Below, piece by piece: positions 7,718 through 16,603 of a DNA stretch of 57,597 nt. The stretch lies in the NCBI RefSeq assembly GCF_000765145.1, contig NZ_JMGA01000007.1, forward strand, positions 1 to 57,597, written 5' to 3'. Position numbers and translations under genes: made by a program. How positions within the stretch are numbered: position 1 is the stretch's first letter; each line of letters starts with the position of its first letter. The notes under the pieces were generated by a model that worked only from the letters and a program-made list of their open reading frames with translations, did not search any database and had not been told where the DNA came from. Source of the stretch: Desulfosporosinus sp. HMP52 (lineage in GTDB: Bacteria > Bacillota > Desulfitobacteriia > Desulfitobacteriales > Desulfitobacteriaceae).

Positions 7718-8659
7718 CTAAACAATTTTTAGGCAAAAATGCGGACATGCCCTCCCGCAATACCCACACAGTACACATGCTTCAGGGTTAACCACTGCCG
7801 TCTCTTCTAGACTCAAAGCGCCTTGGGGACATGCCTCAACGCACAATCCACAGCTTTGACACCAATCAGCAATATAGAGTTTTCGCGGTCTATGTCTGAC
7901 CTTTTTTTGCAAACTTTCAGGGACTTCTTGCCCTTCTATTAAAAGCAAATTATAGTCCACTTCTGCCTGACTGGACATTCCTAAAGCAATTCCGTGAACA
8001 CCCGCAATACTTTTTATAAAGTCGATGGCTTTTTTAGGATCCCTCGTTAAATGCCCGCCGCCAAAAATCTTCATTGCATATATCCCAATGCCCAAATCTG
8101 AGGCAAAGGCAATGGCGTCCAACATTTCACTCAACGTCCCATCAATAATTCCCAGACCCTGATAATTTAAGATTGGGTGAATTACATCCAGACCAGGCAA
8201 TAAGGCGCCAGCCCGAACCCCCTCTACCGCGTGAGTGGAAATGCCGATCCAGCGTACAATTCCTTTTTCCTTCGCACGGAGGAGTTCTTCCCAAGCCCCC
8301 GAGTGCCCCTTTAAGGTTAAAGCACTTTCCTGTTCATGCAGCAAAAAAAAATCAAGAGTATCCCTATTAAGAGCAGTTCGTGCCTTCTCTAAACTTAAGT
8401 TCATTTCCTCAGCCGTAACAGAATAGGATTTACTGACAATCCGTACCTCAGGCTGATTCTTAATCGCTGCGGCTATTTGTTCATAGTTATCATATATTTC
8501 GGCAGTATCAATCCAATTAATCCCTTGTTCAAAGGCATACCGCAGAACTGAAACTCCCTCCTCTGCGGTTAGACGGCCTTGTAAGGGAGAAACAGCTAAA
8601 CTTCCAAAACACACCTCTGAGACATCTGCTCCCCATAACCCTAACTTAACTTGACGCAT
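7718..8659 (-). CDS. Aldo-keto reductase fused to 2[4Fe-4S] ferredoxin domain
   Basis: A 313-residue protein. Residues 1-250 form an aldo-keto reductase barrel (GINWIDTAEIYDNYEQI with Asp/Tyr, FFLLHEQ replacing the catalytic His region). The C-terminus carries two CxxCxxCxxxCP motifs (CQSCGLCVEACP, CVLCGYCGRACP) for two [4Fe-4S] clusters. The substrate is unknown; the fusion suggests that electrons pass between NAD(P)H and a ferredoxin-level partner. The start at 8659 is chosen because AAAGGAGG lies just upstream; a longer frame to 8695 has no such site. It sits between ruvX and ireB, which in most relatives are adjacent, so it looks inserted in that order. Confidence 0.85.
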   Translation of the reverse strand: MRQVKLGLWGADVSEVCFGSLAVSPLQGRLTAEEGVSVLRYAFEQGINWIDTAEIYDNYEQIAAAIKNQPEVRIVSKSYSVTAEEMNLSLEKARTALNRDTLDFFLLHEQESALTLKGHSGAWEELLRAKEKGIVRWIGISTHAVEGVRAGALLPGLDVIHPILNYQGLGIIDGTLSEMLDAIAFASDLGIGIYAMKIFGGGHLTRDPKKAIDFIKSIAGVHGIALGMSSQAEVDYNLLLIEGQEVPESLQKKVRHRPRKLYIADWCQSCGLCVEACPQGALSLEETAVVNPEACVLCGYCGRACPHFCLKIV

Positions 8660-8710
8660 ATAGCCTCCTTTGGTGCGGGGCACATCGCACTTCAATGCTT
8701 CGTAAAGTTT

Positions 8711-8738
8711 AAACCCTCACCACAATTGAGTGAGGGTT
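8711..8738 (-). terminator. Terminator after ireB
   Basis: AACCCTCAC pairs with GTGAGGGTT around a short loop, followed by TTAAACTTT on the minus strand. It ends the alaS-ireB transcript. Confidence 0.75.
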
Positions 8739-8750
8739 CTAACTCCAGCG

Positions 8751-9005
8751 CTATTTTTCTTGCAAATAGGTCCTTACCAGTTCTTCGATCAGCTCAAAGC
8801 GTTCAAGTTTACGAATCATCGATCTCGCCTGATTGTGGCTGGTAATATACACAGGGTCGCCAGACATGAGATAACCAACCATTTGATTAATTGGGTCATA
8901 CCCTTTCTCCTGTAACGCAGCGTACACCTTCTGTAGTATATCCCGGGCAGAAATCTCTTCTTCCACCACAGCCTTAAACATCATGGTTTCTTCCATTCGA
9001 TCCAT
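8751..9005 (-). CDS. IreB family regulatory protein (UPF0297, YrzL)
   Basis: An 84-residue soluble protein with the whole IreB family profile: [41 protein letters not shown] split across 22-51, and [17 protein letters not shown]. In Enterococcus, IreB is phosphorylated by the PASTA kinase IreK on N-terminal threonines and dampens cephalosporin resistance. Here the threonine in EET is present at the right place. It follows alaS closely, a neighbour relation conserved in Firmicutes (alaS-yrzL-yrrK-yrzB). Confidence 0.9.
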   Translation of the reverse strand: MDRMEETMMFKAVVEEEISARDILQKVYAALQEKGYDPINQMVGYLMSGDPVYITSHNQARSMIRKLERFELIEELVRTYLQEK

Positions 9006-9082
9006 TTCCTGTCCCCCTTTCGCCTTTCGTCCTGACTTTTCCTATTAACTTTAGATATTCTGTCAATCGAGAAGATTCTCCT

Positions 9083-11710
9083 CTATTTATTAAGAAAACC
9101 CCGGAGAAGACTTGGAACTTTATCGATAGCTTCTCCTAATTTACTAGGATCTTTACCACCGGCTTGAGCCATATCCGGCTTCCCGCCGCCGCCCCCACCG
9201 GTTATTTTAGCTACTTCCTTTATAATCTGTCCGGCATGGAGCCCGCTTAAACCTGTTGGGCTCACAGTCGTTACAAAGTTTACCTTTCCTTCACTGGCTG
9301 CCCCTAAGACGATAACTCCCGATTTCATTTTATCGCGTAATAAGTCCGCCATTTGACGAAGACCTTCCATGTCAGGAGCATGCACTTGAGCTGCAATAAC
9401 TGTAATTCCATCAATCTCAGTCGCTTTATTTAACAACCCATCAACTTCATTCTTAGCCAACTTTGCTTGCAGTTGACTAATTTCTCGTTCAAGCTCCTTC
9501 ATTTGAGTCATTAAAGTGTTAACCCTTTTTCCAATTTCTAAGGGCTGTGCTTTTAGAGATTGGGCAACTTCGCTTACCTGCTCATCAAGAGAACGCAAAT
9601 ATGTCAAGGCCTCTAATCCTGCAACAGCCTCAATCCGGCGCAGGCCGGCTCCAATTCCACCTTCGCTGAGGATTTTCACAAGTCCTATTTCCCCTGTATT
9701 GCTTACATGTGTTCCTCCGCACAGTTCTTTGCTGAAGGATCCCATGCTCACTACTCGCACACTCTCTCCGTATTTCTCTCCGAAAAGTGCTGTAGCCCCG
9801 CTTTCTTTGGCCTCTTTCAAGGACATTTCCGTTGCCTTAACAGGCATATTCTTTAGAACTGCTTCGTTAATCAGCCCTTCAACTGCCCTTAGGCTATCCG
9901 AGGTCAGAGGAGAAAAGTGGGTGAAGTCAAACCGCAATCGTTCCGGGCTTACTAATGACCCTGCCTGCTGAACGTGTTCCCCTAATACTGAACGTAAAGC
10001 CGTCTGCAGAAGGTGTGTCGCACTGTGATGTCTGGTGGTAGCTAAGCGATCCGTATTATCAATTTCCACTTCTACAGGTTCGCCAACATGAAATACCCCA
10101 GTCTTAACCTCGGCTCGATGATATAAAGTTCCTGTCACTCCCTTTTTAACGTCGAGGACACGTGCTTCTGCCCGGGAGGTTCGAATTACACCTACGTCAG
10201 AAACCTGACCGCCGCTTTCTGCATAAAATGGAGTCTCTGTAAGGAAAACCAGCACTTCTTCGCCCTCACCAGCATCCTGTACCTCCTTGCCATTGACAAA
10301 AAGGCCCTCTATTTGTGTAGATGAAGCTACTTTATCATAGCCAACAAAAGGTGTCGCCCCCAGAGATTTTGCCTTTTCTACAACCTCTGTGCTCTCAACT
10401 ACTGCACGCATCTGTTGGGACTGTTCCTTAGCCCGCAGGCGATGTTCCTCAGCAGCAGTTTCGAAAGTTACCATGTCGACAGACAAACCTTGTTCTACCA
10501 GCATTTCCTCGGTTAATTCCACGGGGAAGCCGTATGTTTCATATAAATAAAAAGCATCAGTTCCGGATAATACGTTTTCTCCTTTTTCAACAAGCCCTCT
10601 GACCTTCTCCTGTAATAACTGAGTGCCTTGCTCTAAGGTTGCTTGGAAATTCTTCTCTTCTAGATTTAAGTGGCTTAAAATGAAATTTTCATTCTCTTTA
10701 AGTTCCGGATAAGCATGAGCATAGTCTCTTTGAATAATTCTAAAGGCCGATTCCAAGAATGGTTTATCAATTCCTAAGAGCTTAGCAAAGCGGACAGCAC
10801 GGCGTAAGATACGACGCAGCACATACCCTCTACCTTCATTATTTGGACGGATCCCGTCTGAAAGCATAAAGGATACCGCTCTGACATGGTCAGATACAAC
10901 TTTAAGTGCTAAGTCATTCTTAGCATTCTCTTTATATTTAACCCCTGCCAAGGCAGCAACATGATCAATAATCGGCCGGAATAAATCCGTATCGAAATTT
11001 GTTTCCACACCCTGCATCACAGAAGCAATTCGCTCTAAGCCCATCCCGGTATCAATATTTTGCTTAGGGAGGGGAGTCAACACCCCTGCTTCATCGCGGT
11101 TATACTGCATAAAGACTAGATTCCAGATTTCCAGGAAACGATCACAATCACACCCTATAGCACAACCTGGTTTGCCACACCCTCTGGCTACACCGAGATC
11201 GACATAAATCTCCGAACAAGGGCCACAGGGTCCCGTCGGCCCGGCGGCCCAAAAGTTCTCCGGGTCACCAACGATGCGATCAGATTTAACACCTGCTTTT
11301 TCCCAGATCTCTCTTGCTTCAGTGTCTTCGGGGTAAATTGTGATCCATAGTTTTTCGACAGGGATTTTTAAGACAGTGGTTATATACTCCCAAGCCCAAG
11401 GAATCGCTTCCTTTTTAAAGTAATCGCCGAAGGAGAAATTGCCCAACATTTCAAAGTATGTATGATGGCGAGCAGTTTTACCTACTTCTTCGAGATCCGG
11501 AGTACGAACGCACTTCTGAGCAGTCGTTGCTCTTGGAATGGGTGGTTCAACTTGGCGTTGAAAATATGGTTTAAAAGGAACCATGCCTGCAACTGTTAAC
11601 AACAAGGTCGGATCATCTTTGGGAATAAGTGATGCACTAGGTAAGATTGTGTGTCCTTTCGCCTCGAAGTACTTAAGAAACATGTCCCTTAATTCATTAC
11701 CAGAATACAA
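9083..11710 (-). CDS. alaS: Alanyl-tRNA synthetase
   Basis: AlaRS, 875 residues, full length. It charges tRNA-Ala and edits mischarged Ser/Gly. The catalytic core is at 1-240, the tRNA-recognition domain at 250-460, the editing domain has HHSATHLL and LCGGTH zinc motifs, and the C-Ala domain ends with the glycine-rich GGGGGGKPDMAQ. The start codon is TTG with AAGGGGTG upstream. Its promoter and a terminator-bearing leader lie at 11735-11887. It is co-directional with ireB downstream. Confidence 0.96.
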   Translation of the reverse strand: MYSGNELRDMFLKYFEAKGHTILPSASLIPKDDPTLLLTVAGMVPFKPYFQRQVEPPIPRATTAQKCVRTPDLEEVGKTARHHTYFEMLGNFSFGDYFKKEAIPWAWEYITTVLKIPVEKLWITIYPEDTEAREIWEKAGVKSDRIVGDPENFWAAGPTGPCGPCSEIYVDLGVARGCGKPGCAIGCDCDRFLEIWNLVFMQYNRDEAGVLTPLPKQNIDTGMGLERIASVMQGVETNFDTDLFRPIIDHVAALAGVKYKENAKNDLALKVVSDHVRAVSFMLSDGIRPNNEGRGYVLRRILRRAVRFAKLLGIDKPFLESAFRIIQRDYAHAYPELKENENFILSHLNLEEKNFQATLEQGTQLLQEKVRGLVEKGENVLSGTDAFYLYETYGFPVELTEEMLVEQGLSVDMVTFETAAEEHRLRAKEQSQQMRAVVESTEVVEKAKSLGATPFVGYDKVASSTQIEGLFVNGKEVQDAGEGEEVLVFLTETPFYAESGGQVSDVGVIRTSRAEARVLDVKKGVTGTLYHRAEVKTGVFHVGEPVEVEIDNTDRLATTRHHSATHLLQTALRSVLGEHVQQAGSLVSPERLRFDFTHFSPLTSDSLRAVEGLINEAVLKNMPVKATEMSLKEAKESGATALFGEKYGESVRVVSMGSFSKELCGGTHVSNTGEIGLVKILSEGGIGAGLRRIEAVAGLEALTYLRSLDEQVSEVAQSLKAQPLEIGKRVNTLMTQMKELEREISQLQAKLAKNEVDGLLNKATEIDGITVIAAQVHAPDMEGLRQMADLLRDKMKSGVIVLGAASEGKVNFVTTVSPTGLSGLHAGQIIKEVAKITGGGGGGKPDMAQAGGKDPSKLGEAIDKVPSLLRGFLNK

Positions 11711-11734
11711 TTATGAACACCCCTTTAAATTCAA

Positions 11735-11857
11735 TAAAAAAAATAATCTCTCCCTTTTAATCAGGGACGAGATTTTTTCGGGATCACCCTGCTATCTTTC
11801 GGGCTATCGATACTTTTAACTTTCTCACTTAAACTATAAAATTTCCATTGTTTATCA
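11735..11857 (-). promoter_or_regulatory. alaS leader: 3' half of a T-box, no stem I
   Basis: The leader transcript is only about 100 bases long before the terminator. It contains AGGGTGATCCCGA (11778-11790), resembling the T-box AGGGTGGNACCGCG, then the classical tail AATCTCGTCCCT-loop-AGGGAGAGATT and eight Ts (11735-11774). No room remains for stem I with a specifier codon. The bulge would read TGAT, one change from the TGGT expected for tRNA-Ala. It looks like a decayed or rebuilt T-box that still has an attenuator. Confidence 0.6.
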
Positions 11858-11887
11858 AGTATATACAGTGGATGTCTTATTTGTCAA
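11858..11887 (-). promoter_or_regulatory. alaS promoter
   Basis: On the minus strand TTGACA (11882-11887) and TATACT (11858-11863) with an 18-base spacer. It lies directly after the AI-2E stop codon. Confidence 0.75.
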
Positions 11888-11892
11888 CTAGA

Positions 11893-12951
11893 TTAAACTT
11901 TTGTAGAAACCAGCCGAAAATAAATATGTTTAAAAACAACTCGAATAACCGCAGCCAAAGGAACCGCTAAAAACAAGCCCCAAAAACCGGCGATTTCTCC
12001 AAAAGCTAAGAGGGCAAACACAATCCAGAGAGGATGAAGACCGACACTATCACCCATAAGCTTTGGTGATATTACATTTCCCTCCAGTTGCTGGACAAAG
12101 AAAATTATCAAACCTACCTTTAAAGCCATAACTGGGGAATGGGTTAAGGCCAATAGTACAGCAGGAACCGCCCCAATAGCCGGCCCAAAATAAGGAATGA
12201 GGTCAAAAACTCCACAGATAAGTCCGATTAAGAGGGCATAATCCATTCCAACCAACCTTACACCTATGCCTATAAGTGTTCCCACGATTATGGCAACAAA
12301 TAGATCTCCTCTTAAGTATTGCCTAACAACATGGTTGATATCTTGCCATAACCGTCTCCATTCCATCCTCCAGCGTTGGGGGATAATCCGGAAAAACCCT
12401 TCTCTTAAGTCCTTCCAGTCGGCCAAAAAATAGATGGCAATCACCGGTGATAGCATGTAAAGAGTCACTGAGGATAGTGCTTTGGGCAAGTTATCCAAAA
12501 AAAGGTTAAGTCGGTCAGCCAAAATACTCTCGCCTTCAACCAAATGTTCATCTAAAACAAGGGCAACCCGACTTGGTAGGCCTGTAGCCTTAAATTGGTT
12601 TCGAAATTCATCTATCGTATCCGCAACCGACTGAATAGTCTGAGGCAATATTACCACTAATTTATTAAGCTCATTATATATTATAGGAATCACCAAAAAA
12701 ACAGCCGTAGCACAGCAGGTAATGATTAAGATAAAAACAAGGGCAATAGCTTTATTTCGGCTTATATTATAACCTTCAAGAACATCCACTAATGGATTTA
12801 ACAAATAAGCAAGCACAAAAGCCAAGAAAAACGGACCGAGAATTGCTCTTACCCTGAAAAGAATTAGTATCCCCAGCAGCGAACATATTCCTACAAAAAT
12901 CCACTTATAATTGTTAGATTTCATAAGCCAAGAGAGCACACTTCCTTTCAA
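11893..12951 (-). CDS. AI-2E family transporter (YrrI-like)
   Basis: A membrane protein of up to 352 residues with the AI-2E/PerM fold. Two N-terminal helices lie at about 18-52, one at about 68-90, then a soluble segment, and four or five further helices from 160 onward with the conserved PYFGPAIGAVPAVLLAL segment. Members export or import diverse small molecules; the substrate here is unknown. B. subtilis yrrI lies just upstream of alaS too. The start is uncertain: the longest frame begins with TTG at 12951, while ATG at 12924 is an alternative. Confidence 0.88.
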   Translation of the reverse strand: MKGSVLSWLMKSNNYKWIFVGICSLLGILILFRVRAILGPFFLAFVLAYLLNPLVDVLEGYNISRNKAIALVFILIITCCATAVFLVIPIIYNELNKLVVILPQTIQSVADTIDEFRNQFKATGLPSRVALVLDEHLVEGESILADRLNLFLDNLPKALSSVTLYMLSPVIAIYFLADWKDLREGFFRIIPQRWRMEWRRLWQDINHVVRQYLRGDLFVAIIVGTLIGIGVRLVGMDYALLIGLICGVFDLIPYFGPAIGAVPAVLLALTHSPVMALKVGLIIFFVQQLEGNVISPKLMGDSVGLHPLWIVFALLAFGEIAGFWGLFLAVPLAAVIRVVFKHIYFRLVSTKV

Positions 12952-13038
12952 AGTCCTAAGAAAAACTCAGACCCTACAAACTATGGGAGACAAAGGTCCT
13001 GAAGGCCTGGCTGAACATAATTAGAGCTTAAGAAAATC

Positions 13039-13062
13039 AAAAAGCGCGCGATGCGCGCTTTT
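13039..13062. terminator. Hairpin terminator
   Basis: AAAAGCGCGC-GAT-GCGCGCTTTT, a GC-rich stem with A/T tracts on both sides, downstream of the small zinc-ribbon gene on the minus strand. Confidence 0.85.
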
Positions 13063-13079
13063 ATCAAAATATAAACAAG

Positions 13080-13274
13080 TTACTCAATAGCAGCACAAGA
13101 AACATTTGGATTAAGGCTTGGATCATCCCAGGCAACTAGAGAACCGTCCTCAGCCAAATCATATATAACCACTTTATCTGTTTGGGTAGCAAACTCAACA
13201 CAGCAGTCCCAACAATAAAACTGCTCAACGCCAACTTTTCCTATAGCTCTTCCACCGCAAACCGGACAATTCAT
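13080..13274 (-). CDS. Small zinc-ribbon-like protein
   Basis: A 64-residue protein with two CxxC pairs (CPVC at 3-6 and CWDC at 21-24), a likely zinc ribbon, followed by a short acidic tail. It overlaps the end of the PRC-barrel gene by four bases (ATGA type), so translation is probably coupled. No function can be named; it may bind nucleic acid or serve as a structural partner. Confidence 0.75.
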   Translation of the reverse strand: MNCPVCGGRAIGKVGVEQFYCWDCCVEFATQTDKVVIYDLAEDGSLVAWDDPSLNPNVSCAAIE

Positions 13275-13765
13275 GATCGCATTCCCCCTTCATTTGCTTG
13301 ATCCAAGGGGGATACTTGGTTATCAACAATTAAGATATCTTTTCCATCGATCATAACATGCGGCTTCAGAATCGTTCCCCGCCCATGAAGCAGGTCAGAG
13401 AAAAGACCGTCGGAAACCTCGAATCCAACCATTTTTTCTATGGAATCATCGAGAAAAACATCTTCAATTGTACCTCTTGCGTCTCCACCTTGAGTATAGA
13501 CTTCATTACCTACTTTATCAGACCACCGTGTCCCCTTAAGTTCTTCTATAGTTTTTTCATTAACAGTAAGGGCGTCCTTGCCAACAGTCACAATAGCCTT
13601 CCGAGGAATACCTTTCGCAGAGTGGAAAAAGTGCCCACCTTCCAGGAGAACTCCGACTACCTCATCTCTATCATTGTCAAGAACCAGATCATGTACCCAA
13701 CCAATAGAATTTCCACTCTTTAAATCCAAGACTGGTAATCCGACAATTTCACGAGAGCGTCTCAT
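13271..13765 (-). CDS. PRC-barrel domain protein (YrrD-like)
   Basis: A 164-residue protein with two PRC-barrel repeats (about 5-75: GLPVLDLKSGNSIGWVHDLVLD; about 80-150: GNEVYTQGGDARGTIEDVFLD). PRC barrels are small beta domains found in RimM and photosynthetic reaction centre subunit H and usually mediate protein or RNA contacts. B. subtilis yrrD lies in the same chromosomal neighbourhood between mnmA and alaS. Cytoplasmic, with no membrane segment. Confidence 0.85.
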   Translation of the reverse strand: MRRSREIVGLPVLDLKSGNSIGWVHDLVLDNDRDEVVGVLLEGGHFFHSAKGIPRKAIVTVGKDALTVNEKTIEELKGTRWSDKVGNEVYTQGGDARGTIEDVFLDDSIEKMVGFEVSDGLFSDLLHGRGTILKPHVMIDGKDILIVDNQVSPLDQANEGGMRS

Positions 13766-13840
13766 CCTTCTTCCACCTCGCTAAAAATAATTTCTATCTA
13801 TACTCTGCCCTACTTCATCAAACTTTATTCATACCTAAGT

Positions 13841-14977
13841 CTAACCACGAACCACGGACTTAGAACCACGATCTCGGCCCCGAGGATCAGAGATAATCTT
13901 CCCCCCGCCAACCACCAGGTTTCCTTGATAAAAGACAACTGCCTGCCCCGGAGTCACTGCACGCTGAGGTTCATCGAATTGAACCATTACTCCATACCCT
14001 GATCCGATTTCTCCCGGAATAATTGTAGCGGTCGCACCGGATGAGTTATAACGAATTTTTGCATGGACTTTTATAGGTTCAGTTAACTCAGGTATAGATA
14101 TCCAATTAAGATCTTCAGCCCAAAGGGTATCTGTGAAGACATCCTTATCTTCACCTAAGACCACCTCATTACGCTCAGGATTTAGTCCGACGACAAACAT
14201 TGGCTTACCAAAGGTGACCCCTAGACCTTTTCTTTGTCCAACGGTGAAATGGATTATACCTTCGTGCCGACCCAGCTTTTTTCCTGCCAGATCTACAAAA
14301 TCACCGGGCTTAATAGGAACCTCCGAGCGCTCCTTTAGAAAAGAAGCATAATCATCGTCAGGGATAAAACAGATCTCTTGGCTTTCAGGTTTATCACCCA
14401 CACCAAGGCCACGTTCTCTAGCCATTTCCCTAATATGCTCCTTTTTGTACTCCGCTAGAGGGAATAAGGTGTGTTTAAGCTGATCTTGGGTCAACATGTA
14501 CAGAGCATAGGTCTGATCCTTACGTTGATCTGCGCTTCTACTTAACAGAAAGCGTTCACTGCTCGGATCCCTAAGCACCTGTGCATAATGACCGGTTGCT
14601 ATAAACTCAGCTCCTAATCCACGAGCTTTTCTCAGCATCTCTCCAAATTTAACATGCCTATTACAGGCCAAGCAAGGATTTGGGGTTTCTCCATACAAAT
14701 AAGACTGTGTGAAATAATCTACCACAGTCTCCTTAAAATAAGAACGAAAGTTCATGACGTAATGGGGAATTCCAAGTATAAAAGCAACTCTTCTGGCATC
14801 ATCGATAGCCGAGTTAGAGCAACAACCCCCTTCGACTTCCGGACCTGTTGGATCCCAGATCTGTAAAGTCACCCCAATCACTTCATAACCTTCTTCTTTG
14901 AGCAAAGCGGCGGCCATGGAACTATCCACACCGCCACTCATACCCACAACAACTTTAGGTTTTGTAGCCAGAGTCAT
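13841..14977 (-). CDS. mnmA: tRNA 2-thiouridylase MnmA
   Basis: MnmA (TrmU, 378 residues) uses ATP and persulfide sulfur to make 2-thiouridine at the wobble position U34 of tRNA-Lys/Glu/Gln. The PP-loop GMSGGVDSS is at 12-20; catalytic cysteines are C102 (NPCLAC) and C203 (QEICFIPDDDY). The C-terminal tail is slightly extended and basic (RGRDRGSKSVVRG). It lies eight bases after the IscU-like gene and downstream of iscS, which supplies its sulfur, so the four-gene run iscR-iscS-iscU-mnmA is one unit. Confidence 0.96.
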   Translation of the reverse strand: MTLATKPKVVVGMSGGVDSSMAAALLKEEGYEVIGVTLQIWDPTGPEVEGGCCSNSAIDDARRVAFILGIPHYVMNFRSYFKETVVDYFTQSYLYGETPNPCLACNRHVKFGEMLRKARGLGAEFIATGHYAQVLRDPSSERFLLSRSADQRKDQTYALYMLTQDQLKHTLFPLAEYKKEHIREMARERGLGVGDKPESQEICFIPDDDYASFLKERSEVPIKPGDFVDLAGKKLGRHEGIIHFTVGQRKGLGVTFGKPMFVVGLNPERNEVVLGEDKDVFTDTLWAEDLNWISIPELTEPIKVHAKIRYNSSGATATIIPGEIGSGYGVMVQFDEPQRAVTPGQAVVFYQGNLVVGGGKIISDPRGRDRGSKSVVRG

Positions 14978-14984
14978 TCTTCAT

Positions 14985-15362
14985 CTATTCCTTTTTCTGC
15001 TGATTATCGCGATAATTTTCGATGGCTTTATGCAGGGCATCCGCAGCTAAATTAGAGCAATGCATTTTCGACTCCGGAAGTCCTCCCAGAGCTTCTGCTA
15101 CAGCCTTATTGGAGATTTCCAGTGCTTCATCGATGGTTTTTCCCTTAACCATTTCAGTCACCATGCTGCTGGTTGCAACTGCAGCTCCACAGCCAAAGGT
15201 TTTAAATTTTACGTCTTTAATAATGTCCCCTTCGATATCTAAATATATACGCATAATGTCCCCGCACTTAGCGTTTCCTACTTCGCCCACACCGTCCGCA
15301 TTTTCTAACTCCCCTACATTCCTGGGATTTGTAAAATGATCCATTACTTTTTCTGTATACAT
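14985..15362 (-). CDS. Fe-S cluster scaffold, IscU/NifU-N type
   Basis: A 125-residue scaffold protein on which Fe-S clusters are built from sulfur delivered by cysteine desulfurase. All three ligand cysteines are present: C33 (NAKCGD), C58 (TFGCGAA) and C102 (MHCSN). The sequence start (MYTEKVMDHFTNPRNVG) is typical of the short NifU-like scaffolds of clostridia. It lies between iscS and mnmA with small gaps. Confidence 0.92.
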   Translation of the reverse strand: MYTEKVMDHFTNPRNVGELENADGVGEVGNAKCGDIMRIYLDIEGDIIKDVKFKTFGCGAAVATSSMVTEMVKGKTIDEALEISNKAVAEALGGLPESKMHCSNLAADALHKAIENYRDNQQKKE

Positions 15363-15379
15363 TTCTTCCTCACTCCTTA

Positions 15380-16564
15380 TTATACATGGTTTGAACGAAC
15401 AACCTGATCATATAGGGGAGACATCATTCGCAACCGCTCCACAATCTTAGGTAATTGTTCAAGGACATAATCAATTTCTTCTTCAGTATTTTGACGCCCG
15501 AGGGAAAAACGCAGTGAACCATGGGCGATCTCGTGAATCAACCCCATACCCAGTAAAACATGGGAAGGATCAAGGGAACCTGAGGTACATGCCGAACCAC
15601 TCGAAGCCGCTATACCCAACATATCCAGAGAGAGCAACAAGGACTCCCCTTCAACATAACGAATACTGACATTCACATTATTGGGTAAACGCTTTTCCCC
15701 TAAAGGTCCATTAACCTTTACAAATTCAATACGGTCTAAGATCCCATTCATTAATTTGTCACGGAGTTTTATTTGTTTTTGAGCATCTTCAGCCATTCGT
15801 TGCCCTGCTAACTCACAGGCCTTGCCAAACCCAATGATTCCCGGAGTATTCTCAGTTCCCGAGCGGCGCTTTCGTTCTTGTCCGCCTCCATAAACCAATG
15901 GTACAATTCGTACTCCTTTGCGAATATAGAGGGCACCTACTCCTTTAGGGCCATAGATCTTATGACTCGATACAGTCAGTAAGTCTACATTCATTTCATC
16001 AACATTAACCGGAATCTTTCCCAGAGACTGAACCGCATCAACATGAAATACGATTCCATGTTCCTTGGCCAACTTGCCTATTTCTGCAATAGGTTGAATC
16101 GATCCAACCTCGTTATTGGCATGCATGACAGTAATTAAAATTGTGTCCGGCCTGATAGCCTTCTGAACGGCATCAACGGATATTACTCCCTCTTCGTCGA
16201 CAGGTATAACTGTTAAATCAAATCCGTTTTTTTCTAAATGCTCACAAGTTTCCAGAACAGCGTGATGCTCAATACACGAAGTAATAATATGCTTACCCTT
16301 GGTGCGCAGCGCTTCAGCAGTTCCAAGAATCGCCAAATTATCTGCCTCAGTTCCTCCGCTGGTAAATGTAATTTCCTTAGGATTAGCTCCGATTAATTCG
16401 GCCACCTGAGTACGGGCTTGCTCTAAAGCTTGTTTAGCTTCCCTGCCAAAACCGTGGACACTGGAGGGATTTCCGTACTTTTCCGTGTAATACGTCATCA
16501 TAACTGAAGCCACTTCAGGGTCAACCGGGGTTGTTGCACTATGATCTAAATATACTCTCCGCAT
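15380..16564 (-). CDS. iscS: Cysteine desulfurase
   Basis: A PLP enzyme (394 residues) that removes sulfur from L-cysteine and passes it on as persulfide to IscU and MnmA. The start MRRVYLDHSATTPVD, PLP lysine K202 (SSHKIYGPKG), D176 and the catalytic loop cysteine C326 (SGSACTSGS) are all seen. The loop length fits the IscS/NifS group I type. ATG at 16564 is chosen because GGGAG lies eight bases upstream; a GTG nine bases further upstream is less likely. Confidence 0.95.
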   Translation of the reverse strand: MRRVYLDHSATTPVDPEVASVMMTYYTEKYGNPSSVHGFGREAKQALEQARTQVAELIGANPKEITFTSGGTEADNLAILGTAEALRTKGKHIITSCIEHHAVLETCEHLEKNGFDLTVIPVDEEGVISVDAVQKAIRPDTILITVMHANNEVGSIQPIAEIGKLAKEHGIVFHVDAVQSLGKIPVNVDEMNVDLLTVSSHKIYGPKGVGALYIRKGVRIVPLVYGGGQERKRRSGTENTPGIIGFGKACELAGQRMAEDAQKQIKLRDKLMNGILDRIEFVKVNGPLGEKRLPNNVNVSIRYVEGESLLLSLDMLGIAASSGSACTSGSLDPSHVLLGMGLIHEIAHGSLRFSLGRQNTEEEIDYVLEQLPKIVERLRMMSPLYDQVVRSNHV

Positions 16565-16603
16565 TGGGCTCACTCCCTTGTAATTAACTTTGATGCAAAT
16601 AGT

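Noticed and set aside
9516-9971. 151-residue plus-strand frame
   Set aside because: Mirror of the alaS editing/C-terminal coding region; no independent evidence.
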